DNA of 14,266 nucleotides from Acidobacteriaceae bacterium (lineage in GTDB: Bacteria; Acidobacteriota; Terriglobia; Terriglobales; Acidobacteriaceae). The stretch is taken from NCBI GenBank assembly GCA_030040395.1, contig JASHTU010000208.1:1-14266 (forward strand), given 5' to 3'. The position numbers and the translations under genes were made by a program. The number at the start of each line of letters is the position of its first letter. The stretch's first letter is position 1. A model generated the notes under the pieces. That model had not been told where the DNA came from. It ran no database searches and saw only the letters and a program-made list of their open reading frames with translations. Positions 5,642 to 13,591 of this stretch are shown in pieces.

Positions 5642-7678
5642 CTACTTGTTCCCCGTCGCCACCGCCCATTCTTGTTCCCCGCGATCGACCAGCGCCGGCC
5701 GGTCCTCGGGCAAAATCCAGCGTTCCCGCACCAGTTCGTCCACGGCCTTGTTGAAACGCACCATATAGTCGGCGCGGCTCGCGTAGCGCTCCGCAATCGA
5801 ATCGCGCGGATCGCCGGTCCTTCTGCGCTTCGCGGCCGTGCGGGGGAAAGGAAGATACGACCCCTCAAAACTCACGCGCTGATCGGGTGCGCCAATCGAT
5901 GGATCGCGCAGGTTCCATCCGGTATACGTGGCCAGCGGGACCGTAATCTCCGGCAGCCGCACGCCGTCGCGATCGTTGCCGTCCGCATTCACCTGAGGAA
6001 CCAGCACCGGAAACGCCTGGCCGACCTTCGGCGGCTGAATGCTCAAAATTCCGTTCCGCCAATTCGGCCCGAAATCCAGCCGGTACGCCGCACTCGCCTC
6101 GTGCGGCTTGTGCACGCCGGGAATCGCCGGAAACGCCCACTCGCGCAACGGCGCAAGCGTCCCGTCGGCAATCTTCGGATAGCTGCTCGGTGGCGGAAGC
6201 TTGCCGCTGCGCACCCACGCGTCCATGTTGGCGATCATGGCTCTCCAAAAATACTTCACCGGCAACGGCGATTGCGGTTGCTGTCCGAGCAAGTCCCCGG
6301 TTCCTCTGGCCGGCGGGAACGGTCCCGAGGAATGCTGCAGCCCGGTAAAGTGATAAATCCGCACGTTGTCTGAGATGGGCGCGTCGCGCCACCCGTCGGC
6401 AGTCACGTGGATCAGCGCGGCCACCCGCCCCCAGTACTCATGCGAAGTATTCGAGAAGAAAATCTTCGGGGCCACCCCCTCGGCCACGGCCTCATCCAGC
6501 AGCCCCCCGGTTTCTCCCGTCACCGGATCGCGTTCCGGCTCATCGGTAAACGGGAAGATATCGGTTGGGAAAAACACCGACGAAGTCGGTTCCGCGTCAC
6601 GGGAGGGCTGCGCAAAACGGTAATTGAAGCTGCCGCGCCCCGCGCCGGCCACATGCGCCAGCACCCCGTCGAGCGCCATCCGACCTTCTTCGTCCGCGTT
6701 AAAGCCCTCGTAGAGAAAATCGCGCAAAAAGCGTCCGTTCTGCGAGATGCCTTGTCCATACACGCGCTCGGCCGGCGTAATCGCGTTCGGATCGTGCTTC
6801 GCGTACGCGGCAAAATCGCGGATGGCGGCAAAGCTCCCACCAGCCACCACGGGGTTCGCTGCCACGTACACGTATTCGTAAATCTTTCCCGGCTGGAATC
6901 CTCCATTCAAATGGATCCATCGATCGCTCTTCGTCAGCTTGCCGTCCACCATGTGCGCAAACAGCCATTGCGAGCGCGGAATCAAAGTGCGCTCGGCGTC
7001 GCGCGAGTCCCGCACCGTCAACACATCGCGCGGATCGTCCGGTGCGTAGACTGGGTACTCGATCCCGCCCATACGTCCCGTAATCAGGTGACCCAGCGGA
7101 ATCTCCGGCATCACCCTGGACGGCATCAGGTCGCCGCGCAGCAGGCCGGTGATGGTCTTCCCATGATCTTTCGCCACCGGCGCGAAAAATTTGAGCGCAT
7201 CGGGTCCGGTTGCGTCCCATTGCCATCCCAGGCTCACGATGGTAAAGCCCCGGCGCAGCAACCATCCATCTCCGACGTCGTGCGCCAGGTCCCAGTCGCC
7301 GCCGTCCACCAGCGAAAGAATGCGGCTGTTCCCGCGATTCGGAACCTCCAAAAGCAGCGACCCGTTCCCCTTACGCTCGTCCTTGGGTCGTACGGCGATG
7401 AAGTCCGCTGAAAACTCCACCTCGCCATTGCGCAGGTTCACCGCGTTGTCGAGATCCACAATGCGCCGGTTATACGGATTCGCAACCGGCAGCGCAAAGT
7501 AGATGTGGCCAGTGATGCGCTCGTACACTCCGGCCGGGCCGAAGATCTTGCCGCCCAGCACATCCTGGCGCGACTTAACTTCGACGCGCACCACCCGCGC
7601 ATGCAAGGGAAGAACGCTTGTAAGCAGCAAAAGAAGAAAAGAACTAACGGCGCGGAAAAAACGCATGCGACGAAGCAT
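5642..7678 (-). CDS. Exported alpha/beta-hydrolase-domain protein
   Basis: The 678-residue protein matches the large alpha/beta-hydrolase-domain family (Pfam Abhydrolase_10 type) common as exported proteins in Acidobacteria and Proteobacteria; the reaction and substrate are not established. A signal peptide is clear: basic start, hydrophobic core FLLLLLTSVL (14-23), cleavage near LHA (25-27). The likely nucleophile is Ser312 in GQGISQNGRFLRDFLYEGFN (308-327), the family's G-x-S-Q-x-G-R motif. Other family hallmarks are VPNRGN (112-117), the GWQWD turn (151-155), FNYRFAQP (351-358), EYWGRVAALIH (414-424) and LQHSSG (447-452), where His449 is a catalytic candidate. The start may be ATG 7678 or ATG 7666 (MRFFRAV); neither has a good ribosome site. 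It lies 73 bp after dnaJ on the same strand, so read-through from the chaperone operon is possible. Confidence 0.9.
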   Translation of the reverse strand: MLRRMRFFRAVSSFLLLLLTSVLPLHARVVRVEVKSRQDVLGGKIFGPAGVYERITGHIYFALPVANPYNRRIVDLDNAVNLRNGEVEFSADFIAVRPKDERKGNGSLLLEVPNRGNSRILSLVDGGDWDLAHDVGDGWLLRRGFTIVSLGWQWDATGPDALKFFAPVAKDHGKTITGLLRGDLMPSRVMPEIPLGHLITGRMGGIEYPVYAPDDPRDVLTVRDSRDAERTLIPRSQWLFAHMVDGKLTKSDRWIHLNGGFQPGKIYEYVYVAANPVVAGGSFAAIRDFAAYAKHDPNAITPAERVYGQGISQNGRFLRDFLYEGFNADEEGRMALDGVLAHVAGAGRGSFNYRFAQPSRDAEPTSSVFFPTDIFPFTDEPERDPVTGETGGLLDEAVAEGVAPKIFFSNTSHEYWGRVAALIHVTADGWRDAPISDNVRIYHFTGLQHSSGPFPPARGTGDLLGQQPQSPLPVKYFWRAMIANMDAWVRSGKLPPPSSYPKIADGTLAPLREWAFPAIPGVHKPHEASAAYRLDFGPNWRNGILSIQPPKVGQAFPVLVPQVNADGNDRDGVRLPEITVPLATYTGWNLRDPSIGAPDQRVSFEGSYLPFPRTAAKRRRTGDPRDSIAERYASRADYMVRFNKAVDELVRERWILPEDRPALVDRGEQEWAVATGNK

Positions 7679-7751
7679 AGCATATTGCGCTGCGTAGCCT
7701 AGCCGCTGCTCCCGCGTGAAGGGATTTTTCTCGCAAACCCGCGCCCCGCCG

Positions 7752-8891
7752 TCAGTTGAACAGATCCTTCATCTTCTCGATCAATCCCGGCGAGGTGGGC
7801 TTGTTGTCGACCGTCATGCTCTCGGCGAGCTTGGCCACCAGCTCGCGCTGGGCGCGGCTGAGCTTGCGCGGAATCTGCACCACCACTTTCACCACCAGGT
7901 CCCCGTGGCCTTTCTCGTTCAAGTAGGGAACGCCGCGGCCGCGGATGCGCAGCTCGCGTCCGCTCTGCGTGCCCTCGGGAATCTTAATGCTCACCGGCCC
8001 GTCGATGCCCTGCATTTCGAATTCGTCCCCCAGCGTGGCTTGCGGAAAGCTGATGGGAATCACACAGTGCAAATCGTGTCCCTGGCGTTCGAAAAAGTCG
8101 TGCGGCCGGATCGACAACACCACATACAGGTCGCCCTTGGGGCCGCCGGCGCGACCCGCGTCGCCCTCGCCCGCGTAGCGGATGCGCGTTCCATCCTCGA
8201 CGCCGGGCGGCACCTTCACGTGCAACTTCACCTCGCTGGCCGCCCGTCCTTCGCCCCGGCACGCTGCACACGGATCGCCGATCACCTGACCCGTACCTCC
8301 GCAGGCGCCGCAGGTGCGGGCCACGGAGAAGAAGCCTTGCTGGTAGCGGATCTGCCCGCGTCCCTGGCAGTGGCTGCACACGCTCGGGCCCCGGCCTGAG
8401 GCGCTGCCGCGCCCCTGGCACGCCGCGCAGGTTTCCAGGCGGCGCAGCTTTACCTCGGTCTCCACACCGAAAATGGCGTTTTCAAAATCGATGGTCAAAT
8501 CGAAGCGCAGATCGTCGCCGCGGCGCTGCCGCGAGCCCCGCTGGCTCGTTCCTCCGCCGCCCATGTTGAACATCTCGCCAAACAAATCGCCGAAAATGTC
8601 GCCGAGGTCCACGCCGCCCGCAAACGGCCCCCCCCCAAATCCTGGACCACCCAATCCGGCGTGCCCATAGCGGTCGTAAGCGGCGCGCTTGTCCGCGTCG
8701 CTCAACACCTGGTAAGCCTCGCTGGCCTCTTTGAACTTCTCCTCGGCGGTGTGGTCACCCGGGTTGCGGTCAGGATGATACTTGAGCGCCTGCTTGCGGT
8801 AAGCGCTTTTCAATTCCTGATCGGTGGCGTCGCGGGAAACCCCCAGCACCTCGTAGTAATCTGCTTTGCTCACGTTTGTATTAGAACCCAT
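7752..8891 (-). CDS. dnaJ: Chaperone DnaJ (Hsp40)
   Basis: DnaJ is the cytoplasmic co-chaperone that delivers unfolded clients to DnaK and triggers its ATPase. The 379 residues are of standard length. The J-domain (about 11-76) carries HPD at 39-41. A Gly/Phe-rich linker (about 79-114) follows, with the acidic [14 protein letters not shown] stretch. The zinc-binding domain has four CxxCxGxG-type repeats with cysteines at 155/158, 172/175, 194/197 and 208/211, then the C-terminal client-binding domains (about 217-345). It is therefore a complete type I DnaJ. The start ATG 8891 is preceded by AAGGA (8900-8896) with suitable spacing. It lies 200 bp downstream of grpE. A run of nine G in the Gly/Phe linker codons (8636-8628) is a potential slippage site. 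Confidence 0.98.
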   Translation of the reverse strand: MGSNTNVSKADYYEVLGVSRDATDQELKSAYRKQALKYHPDRNPGDHTAEEKFKEASEAYQVLSDADKRAAYDRYGHAGLGGPGFGGGPFAGGVDLGDIFGDLFGEMFNMGGGGTSQRGSRQRRGDDLRFDLTIDFENAIFGVETEVKLRRLETCAACQGRGSASGRGPSVCSHCQGRGQIRYQQGFFSVARTCGACGGTGQVIGDPCAACRGEGRAASEVKLHVKVPPGVEDGTRIRYAGEGDAGRAGGPKGDLYVVLSIRPHDFFERQGHDLHCVIPISFPQATLGDEFEMQGIDGPVSIKIPEGTQSGRELRIRGRGVPYLNEKGHGDLVVKVVVQIPRKLSRAQRELVAKLAESMTVDNKPTSPGLIEKMKDLFN

Positions 8892-8933
8892 TATTTCCTT
8901 GAATTAGCCTCGTAGCTCCTGGATTTCAGTTTC

Positions 8934-8954
8934 TAGCCTCTAGCTTCTAGCTCG
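8934..8954. repeat. Three tandem heptamers TAGCCTC/TAGCTTC/TAGCTCG
   Basis: Units begin at 8934, 8941 and 8948 with an exact 7-nt period; related TAGC(C/T)TC units occur nearby at 8904 and 8913. They lie 43-63 bp upstream of the dnaJ start, on the leader side. Such short heptamer-like tandem repeats are a type of intergenic simple repeat; no function is visible. Confidence 0.55.
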
Positions 8955-9061
8955 GAAGCACAAACCTCAGCTCCCCATGTGCTTCACGCGTCCCCAGGTA
9001 AGAATTCGCAAATAATCCCATTTCTCGTTTGCCGCAATCGCCGCCTCGATGGAAAACAAAG

Positions 9062-9089
9062 CCAGCAGCCAGAAGCTGGCAGCTTGAAG
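9062..9089. repeat. Degenerate heptamer array just downstream of grpE
   Basis: Four 7-nt units can be read: CCAGCAG, CCAGAAG, CTGGCAG and CTTGAAG. They share the AAGCTGG/GAAGC theme and resemble, in reverse complement, the TAGCTTC units at 8934-8954. The array ends two bases before the grpE stop codon, so the two arrays sit at opposite ends of the grpE-dnaJ spacer. The relationship between the arrays is inferred from resemblance. Confidence 0.35.
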
Positions 9090-9091
9090 CT

Positions 9092-9727
9092 TCATTCACT
9101 CACTTGCTTCGAATTGTGCGCCACGCGCACCAGCGCCGGCCGCAGCAGCCGGTCGCGCAGCCGGTATCCGCGCCGCACTTCCTCGGCCACATGCTGATCG
9201 GGTACATCTTCCCGCTCCACCGAGCCCAGCGCTTCGTGCATCCGTGGGTCGAAAGCCTCGCCCACCGCGGCCACCGGCATCACCTGCATCTGGCGCAAAA
9301 TCTCCTCCATCTGCTTCACGATCAAACTCACTCCGGAGCGCAACTGGTGAGCCGTGCCGTTGGCCTTCAGAGCCAGCTCGAAGTTGTCCAGCACCGGCAA
9401 AAACTTTTCCACCACCGCCGCGGTCGCATAATCGCGAAATTCGGCCCGCTCTCGCTCCGCCCGTTTGCGCGCATTATCGAACTCGGCTTGCAACCGCGCC
9501 AGTCGGTCAAGCAACTGGTCGCGCTCCACCTTCAGTTGCTCGTATTCAGCCGCGCTCACGCTCTCCGTGGCGCCGGCGCTCTCCGCCTGCGCCGGTCCAG
9601 CGCCATCCGTGGGGCTGGCCGCCTCCTCGCCGCCTGCCGGAGCAGGCAGCTCCGTCGCCGGGTCGATTCCGGTCGCTTCGATCATCTCCGGCGCCTGTCC
9701 GCCGGTTGCAATTTCTTCAGGTTCCAT
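9092..9727 (-). CDS. grpE: Nucleotide exchange factor GrpE
   Basis: GrpE is a homodimer that releases ADP from DnaK, resetting the chaperone cycle. With the start at ATG 9727 it has 211 residues. The N-terminus (1-58) is acidic and low-complexity, a long helix (about 60-105) forms the dimer coiled coil, and the C-terminal part holds the conserved FLPVLDNFELAL (109-120), GEAFDPRMHEAL (156-167) and GYRLRDRLLRPALVRVA (187-203). The frame is open up to 9925, but that would overlap hrcA and adds no GrpE-like sequence. The start is uncertain within a few codons: a perfect AGGAGG lies five bases before a TTG at 9736 (three codons upstream), whereas ATG 9727 has only GAGG close by. It is 154 bp downstream of hrcA in the same direction. 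Confidence 0.96.
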   Translation of the reverse strand: MEPEEIATGGQAPEMIEATGIDPATELPAPAGGEEAASPTDGAGPAQAESAGATESVSAAEYEQLKVERDQLLDRLARLQAEFDNARKRAERERAEFRDYATAAVVEKFLPVLDNFELALKANGTAHQLRSGVSLIVKQMEEILRQMQVMPVAAVGEAFDPRMHEALGSVEREDVPDQHVAEEVRRGYRLRDRLLRPALVRVAHNSKQVSE

Positions 9728-9881
9728 CAACCTCAACTCCGCCTCCTGTTGTGGCGTAACTCCGCCAATTCGCCCATTCCCCTGATCGCGCCTGTTTCTA
9801 TGATATTTCCCTCGCGGCTGCCGCGCCTTTCCGCGGGATGCGGTGGGCTCTTTGATCGCCGCTGCGGCAAGCTGGCCGGCG

Positions 9882-10985
9882 TCAATCGGCGGGGAGGTCA
9901 AGAATGCGCTCGGAAAGCCGCGCAATATAGCTTACTGCCTGAATCATTTCCTGATATTGGATGCGCGTGGGTGCAATGACCGCCACCGTTCCCAGATTCG
10001 CTGCGCCCAGTCGCGCCGGGGCGCCAATCAGCACCAGGTCCTGCATCGCCGGCGAGGCTTCGTCCAGCCCCACCACCACTCGCACCTCTTGTTGCCGGCC
10101 GTCCACGTAGGCGTTCAGCAACTCCACCAGCCGTTGCTTGGCTTCGAGCGCCAGCAGCATCTGCCGCAGCCTTTCCCGGTCGTGCTCCGCCATAATCAGG
10201 TTTGCGATTCCATCCACGAAAATCGCCGGCGGGTTCTCGCCCCCGGTCAGCGCGCCCTTCTTGCACAGCTCCTCGATTGAGGCCAGCATCTGCCGGTACG
10301 CTTCGCGTTCCACTTCGATGCGCCGCGCCACCTCCGCGCGAATGCGCTCCACCTGCCAGCCGCGAAAATTTTCGTTCAGGTAGCGCGCCGCCGTCTCCAG
10401 CTCCACGAGGCTCATCTCGCGGTCCAGCGTCAACACGCGATCCTGCACCGCGCCCGCCTGCGTCACCAGAACCGCTAGCACCCGCCCCGACGCCAACCGC
10501 GAAAAATGAATGTGCTCCAGCACCTGGGCGGCGGTCGCGCTGGCCAGCGCCACGCCCAATCCCTGCGAAATCAACGCCAGCACATGCGAGGTCCGCTCCA
10601 GATACTCGTTGGCGCCCGATATCCCGCTGAAACTGTTTTCGATCTGTCCGCGCTTCGCTTCGCTGAGCGCACTTTGAGCTTGTGGCAGCTCATGGGCGCC
10701 CTGTCTGCCCGTAGCCAGCTGTCCCGTTTGCCTAATCTGCTCCACGTAGTACCGGAAGGCCGCCGCCGTGGGAACCCGGCCAGCCGAGGTGTGCGGCTGC
10801 TCTAACAACCCCGCCTCGCCCAAAGACGCCATTACGTTACGCATCGTAGCCGCGCTCAGCCCCTCGCGGTCGGCGAACACCCGCGCAACCGCCTGAGACG
10901 CTACCGGCTCTCCCGTAGCAATGTACAACTCGATGATCGCTGTCAGCACCAGCCGCTCGCGAGGGCTGATGCGCGCCTCGGGCAT
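9882..10985 (-). CDS. hrcA: Heat-inducible transcription repressor HrcA
   Basis: HrcA represses chaperone genes by binding CIRCE operators and is typically kept active by GroEL. The 367-residue protein is full length. An N-terminal winged helix-turn-helix (about 5-75) includes LSAATMRNVMASLGEAGLLEQPHTSAGRVPT (43-73), the most conserved segment of the family. A GAF-like domain with the dimerising insertion follows, ending in a conserved region around LGTVAVIAPTRIQYQ and a final helix with the SYIARLSE signature. ATG 10985 directly follows AGGGAAGG, with GGAG further upstream. It leads the cluster hrcA-grpE-dnaJ and has a good sigma70 promoter (11130-11159). I find no consensus CIRCE (TTAGCACTC-N9-GAGTGCTAA) between 10986 and 11160. 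Confidence 0.96.
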   Translation of the reverse strand: MPEARISPRERLVLTAIIELYIATGEPVASQAVARVFADREGLSAATMRNVMASLGEAGLLEQPHTSAGRVPTAAAFRYYVEQIRQTGQLATGRQGAHELPQAQSALSEAKRGQIENSFSGISGANEYLERTSHVLALISQGLGVALASATAAQVLEHIHFSRLASGRVLAVLVTQAGAVQDRVLTLDREMSLVELETAARYLNENFRGWQVERIRAEVARRIEVEREAYRQMLASIEELCKKGALTGGENPPAIFVDGIANLIMAEHDRERLRQMLLALEAKQRLVELLNAYVDGRQQEVRVVVGLDEASPAMQDLVLIGAPARLGAANLGTVAVIAPTRIQYQEMIQAVSYIARLSERILDLPAD

Positions 10986-11129
10986 CCTTCCCTGCTCTCC
11001 GTTCGTCCCCCTCCGCTCCCCTTTTCTTTGAAACCCCTCGACGCGCCCGGCGCGGACCTGGGCTCGTACTCAAAAGCTCTTCCTTTTCAGTAGCTTATGC
11101 CAAATTTAGGGGCCGAGACTCCTATTTAG

Positions 11130-11159
11130 ATTCTAGGGATGATCGAATCTGCCTGTCAA
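11130..11159 (-). promoter_or_regulatory. Sigma70-type promoter of hrcA with overlapping inverted repeat
   Basis: On the - strand a consensus -35 TTGACA (11159-11154) and a -10 TAGAAT (11135-11130) are separated by 18 bp. The -35 includes the TGA stop codon of the upstream VWFA-related gene. An inverted repeat, AGATTC (11128-11133) and GAATCT (11145-11150), overlaps the -10 and spacer, where a repressor could act; it is not a CIRCE sequence. Transcription from here would leave a leader of about 140 nt before hrcA. Confidence 0.65.
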
Positions 11160-12292
11160 GGCGCAGCCACGCCCGCAGGCTCGTCGTAATAGCCCGTCCG
11201 GGTGCGCGCCGTCAGATGAGGCTTGTCCACATGAACCTTCAGCTCGTGGTATTCGTCCGGTCCGTCGGCGGGTGGAGGGTCGAACCGCAGCGTATAAAAC
11301 GCCTCTGCGTCCGCGGCGCAATCGGCAATCTCGCTGGCCAGGTCATTGCTCGGTATCATCGCGCGTCCGCCGCTCTGCACGGCCAGCACCTTCAGGTCCA
11401 GGTCGCCCGGGTTCACCTGCTGCGCTTTCTTTACTCCCTTCAAGTACCCTTCATACATATAGGTGTAGGTGTCCGGAATCCCGTGCGTGACGCTGTAGAG
11501 GCTCATATCCGCCTCTTCCAGCCGCGTGTTGAGCGACACTACATTGTGGAAAAGCTGCTGTTGCTCTTTCCAAGATATCGTGATATTCGGCCCACTCAGC
11601 AGCGGCCAGCCCGGTCCCACCCAGATGAGCAGTTTGCGGCCCGGAACCTTGGTTTCCGACTCGACAATCCGGTCCAACGCCTGCAAGCTGAGCTGGTAGC
11701 GCTCTTCCGCGCCAAAAAAGCCGGTCGATCTTCCAATTTCCCGCAGGCTGCCCGCGTTCGCATCCAGCTGCGCCGCCAGCCCATTGCCATCCATGGAGGG
11801 CTGCGACTGCACTTTCAGGCCATTGTCCATCAACCACAAAATCCCCACCGGCTGCGCCAGCCGCCCTCCGTCCCTCCGCAAAAACTGGTCGATCGCATAG
11901 CGCGCGTTTGAGACGTTATCGAACCCCTCATTCGCCGCGTCCACTACCAGAATCACCTGCACCGGTTGCTCGGGCTGCGCGGCTCCACCGTAGGCGTGGA
12001 AGGCCACGATCTTCGCCGGACGGTTGTTGTCCAGCACCGTAAAATCGCTCTCTTCGAGTCCGCTAACCGGCTTACCCGCCTTGTCCGTCACCACCACGTC
12101 GAGTTCGAATCGCCCCGGTTCCGCGGGCGGCGCAGGCGCGGGCCGCACCGCGAGCGCCGGAGCCTGATCCGGCGGCGGAGGCCACGGCTGCGGCTGAATG
12201 TCGCCGCCCACCGGCGCGCTCGTCTGCTGCGCGCCGGCCAGCCCAGTCAAAAACCCCAGCGCCAACCAGGCAATGCCGCACCATCGCCGCAT
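11156..12292 (-). CDS. Exported VWFA-related protein (acidobacterial type)
   Basis: The 378-residue product resembles the VWFA-related proteins greatly expanded in Acidobacteria (TIGR03436 type); their function is unknown, though extracytoplasmic protein interaction is the usual guess. I chose ATG 12292 because AGGAGG (12305-12300) lies seven bases upstream and a signal peptide follows (MRRWCGIAWLALGFLTGLAGA, cut near AGA-QQ); the frame continues to 12349. A Pro/Ala-rich linker (about 24-60) precedes the family's opening motif LDVVVTDKAGKPVSGLEESDF (64-84). The VWA-like fold starts at VQVILVVDAANEG (111-123). The metal-binding DxSxS is replaced by DAANE (118-122), so metal-dependent binding there is unlikely. 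The conserved tail has AFYTLRFDPP (331-340) and ARTRTGYYD (362-370). Its stop codon lies inside the hrcA promoter. Confidence 0.88.
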   Translation of the reverse strand: MRRWCGIAWLALGFLTGLAGAQQTSAPVGGDIQPQPWPPPPDQAPALAVRPAPAPPAEPGRFELDVVVTDKAGKPVSGLEESDFTVLDNNRPAKIVAFHAYGGAAQPEQPVQVILVVDAANEGFDNVSNARYAIDQFLRRDGGRLAQPVGILWLMDNGLKVQSQPSMDGNGLAAQLDANAGSLREIGRSTGFFGAEERYQLSLQALDRIVESETKVPGRKLLIWVGPGWPLLSGPNITISWKEQQQLFHNVVSLNTRLEEADMSLYSVTHGIPDTYTYMYEGYLKGVKKAQQVNPGDLDLKVLAVQSGGRAMIPSNDLASEIADCAADAEAFYTLRFDPPPADGPDEYHELKVHVDKPHLTARTRTGYYDEPAGVAAP

Positions 12293-12405
12293 CCGTTTCC
12301 CTCCTGTCCCGAGGAAAACCATCATACCCCCGCAACCCGTGTGCGACACTCGCAGCCCGCCGCCGCGCGCCGCCCCATTCGCGAAGCCCCGCTCGCCGCG
12401 CCGCC

Positions 12406-13338
12406 CTACATATTCGCCTGCCCGGCGCGCATGGCCTCGTTAAACTGCGGCTTGGTGAAGGCCAGCGCCTTGTCTCGCGCCGCTTCGTACTCGCCCGCCC
12501 GCGCCATCAGCGCCGGCGTGGCTGCGGCAAACTCGCCTTCGAGCGCCATTAGCCCTTCGCCCGCCTCGTCGCCCGCCATGCGCAGCAAATCCTTCTCGCC
12601 GGTATTCAGGTACTGCGCGTCGCGTGGGTCCGCGATCCATACCGGTCGCCCCTCGCCCAACACCCCTGAGAGCCAATACACCTTGCTGAGCAGGTAGCGC
12701 AGCCGCTCCGCGTCGTCCGTGTCCGTAAACAAGAACTTCTTCTGCCAGCGGCTGTAGTAGCGCGTGGTCACCGGCACAGGCTGCCGGTTGCCCGACTTCA
12801 AAAACTCCAGTTGCCCCATGTCCACCGTCTTCCGCACCGCGTTGTACACAAAGCTCTCCGCGTAGGGCTGCTCCATGGCGGGTACGATCTCGGCAAAGGT
12901 CCGCGTGACGCTGGCCGCCACTTTGGCGTGCAGATCGCCCGTCCTCCCGTCGGCCAGCCGCACCTCGCCATGCACAATATATGTGTCCGCGCCCGAAATC
13001 GAGCGGTGAAACGGCCACTCGAAGCGCCCGAAAGCCATCGGCAAACCCGCCAGCGTTACGTAGCACTCGGGCCGCGGGTTGCGCAGCCGCTTGGCCTCCG
13101 CCGCCAGGTGCGCGCCCATTTCCGGCAGCAGCCCCGGAGTCAAAAAGTCAAAGTCCCCGCTCAGTTCGAGCTTCAGCATCCGTCCGTTCGCCGTTCCGTC
13201 CGCCGGCCCCAGCTCAAAAACCGCCGTCGCCCGCCCGTCGAACGCCGCGCCTTCGGTCGCCGAAATCAGCGCTAGTCCCGCCCGCGCCGCCGTCGCCTCC
13301 AGCGTGGTCACCAGTGAAGTTTTCAAGGCCAAAGTCAT
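12406..13338 (-). CDS. Protein of unknown function (310 residues)
   Basis: I do not recognise this family. The protein has no signal peptide or membrane segment and only one cysteine, so it is probably cytoplasmic. The first half (about 1-150) looks like mixed alpha/beta sequence with motifs such as PECYVTLAGLPMAFGRFEWPFH (94-115) and YIVHGEVRLADGR (119-131). The second half is more helical and charged, with YYSRWQKKFLFTDTDDAERLRYLL and KVYWLSGVLGEGRPVWIADPRDAQYLNTGEKDLLRMAG, which looks like a conserved core. ATG 13338 has only a poor ribosome site. It is 113 bp upstream of the VWFA-related gene on the same strand. Sustained open frame, protein-like composition and codon bias matching its neighbours support a real gene. 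Confidence 0.8.
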   Translation of the reverse strand: MTLALKTSLVTTLEATAARAGLALISATEGAAFDGRATAVFELGPADGTANGRMLKLELSGDFDFLTPGLLPEMGAHLAAEAKRLRNPRPECYVTLAGLPMAFGRFEWPFHRSISGADTYIVHGEVRLADGRTGDLHAKVAASVTRTFAEIVPAMEQPYAESFVYNAVRKTVDMGQLEFLKSGNRQPVPVTTRYYSRWQKKFLFTDTDDAERLRYLLSKVYWLSGVLGEGRPVWIADPRDAQYLNTGEKDLLRMAGDEAGEGLMALEGEFAAATPALMARAGEYEAARDKALAFTKPQFNEAMRAGQANM

Positions 13339-13553
13339 TCTTAGGAAAACCCTGACGAGAGTCGTCGCCCAACCATTCTACGGCATTCCAGCCTTAACTC
13401 TGCCTGTGCCGCCCCAGGCCAATCGTAAGAACGCTTTTGATTGACAGAACGGGTCGCCTTTGGGCGTCTGATCGACGAGTCCGACTTTTCGCCCCGGAGG
13501 AAAAACCGAAAATAGCCGAGGAGAAGCGCAGCGCACTCCCGGGAAAGTGGCAT

Positions 13554-13580
13554 AAAAAAGTCCCGGCCGATTTCCGGCCG
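13554..13580 (-). terminator. Intrinsic terminator of the SnoaL-like gene
   Basis: Twelve bases after the stop codon, the - strand shows the self-complementary arms CGGCCG (13580-13575) and CGGCCG (13569-13564) around a 5-nt loop. A short GGGAC is followed by six T (13559-13554). A GC-rich stem followed closely by a U-tract is the standard Rho-independent layout. The stem is only 6 bp. Confidence 0.75.
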
Positions 13581-13591
13581 CCGCAGCGCTT

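Noticed and set aside
9813..11054. Two 13-nt GC-rich hyphenated palindromes (9813-9825 and 11042-11054) in non-coding parts of the hrcA-grpE region
   Set aside because: Six-base arms with a one-base centre are expected several times in GC-rich DNA of this length, and the two sequences differ.
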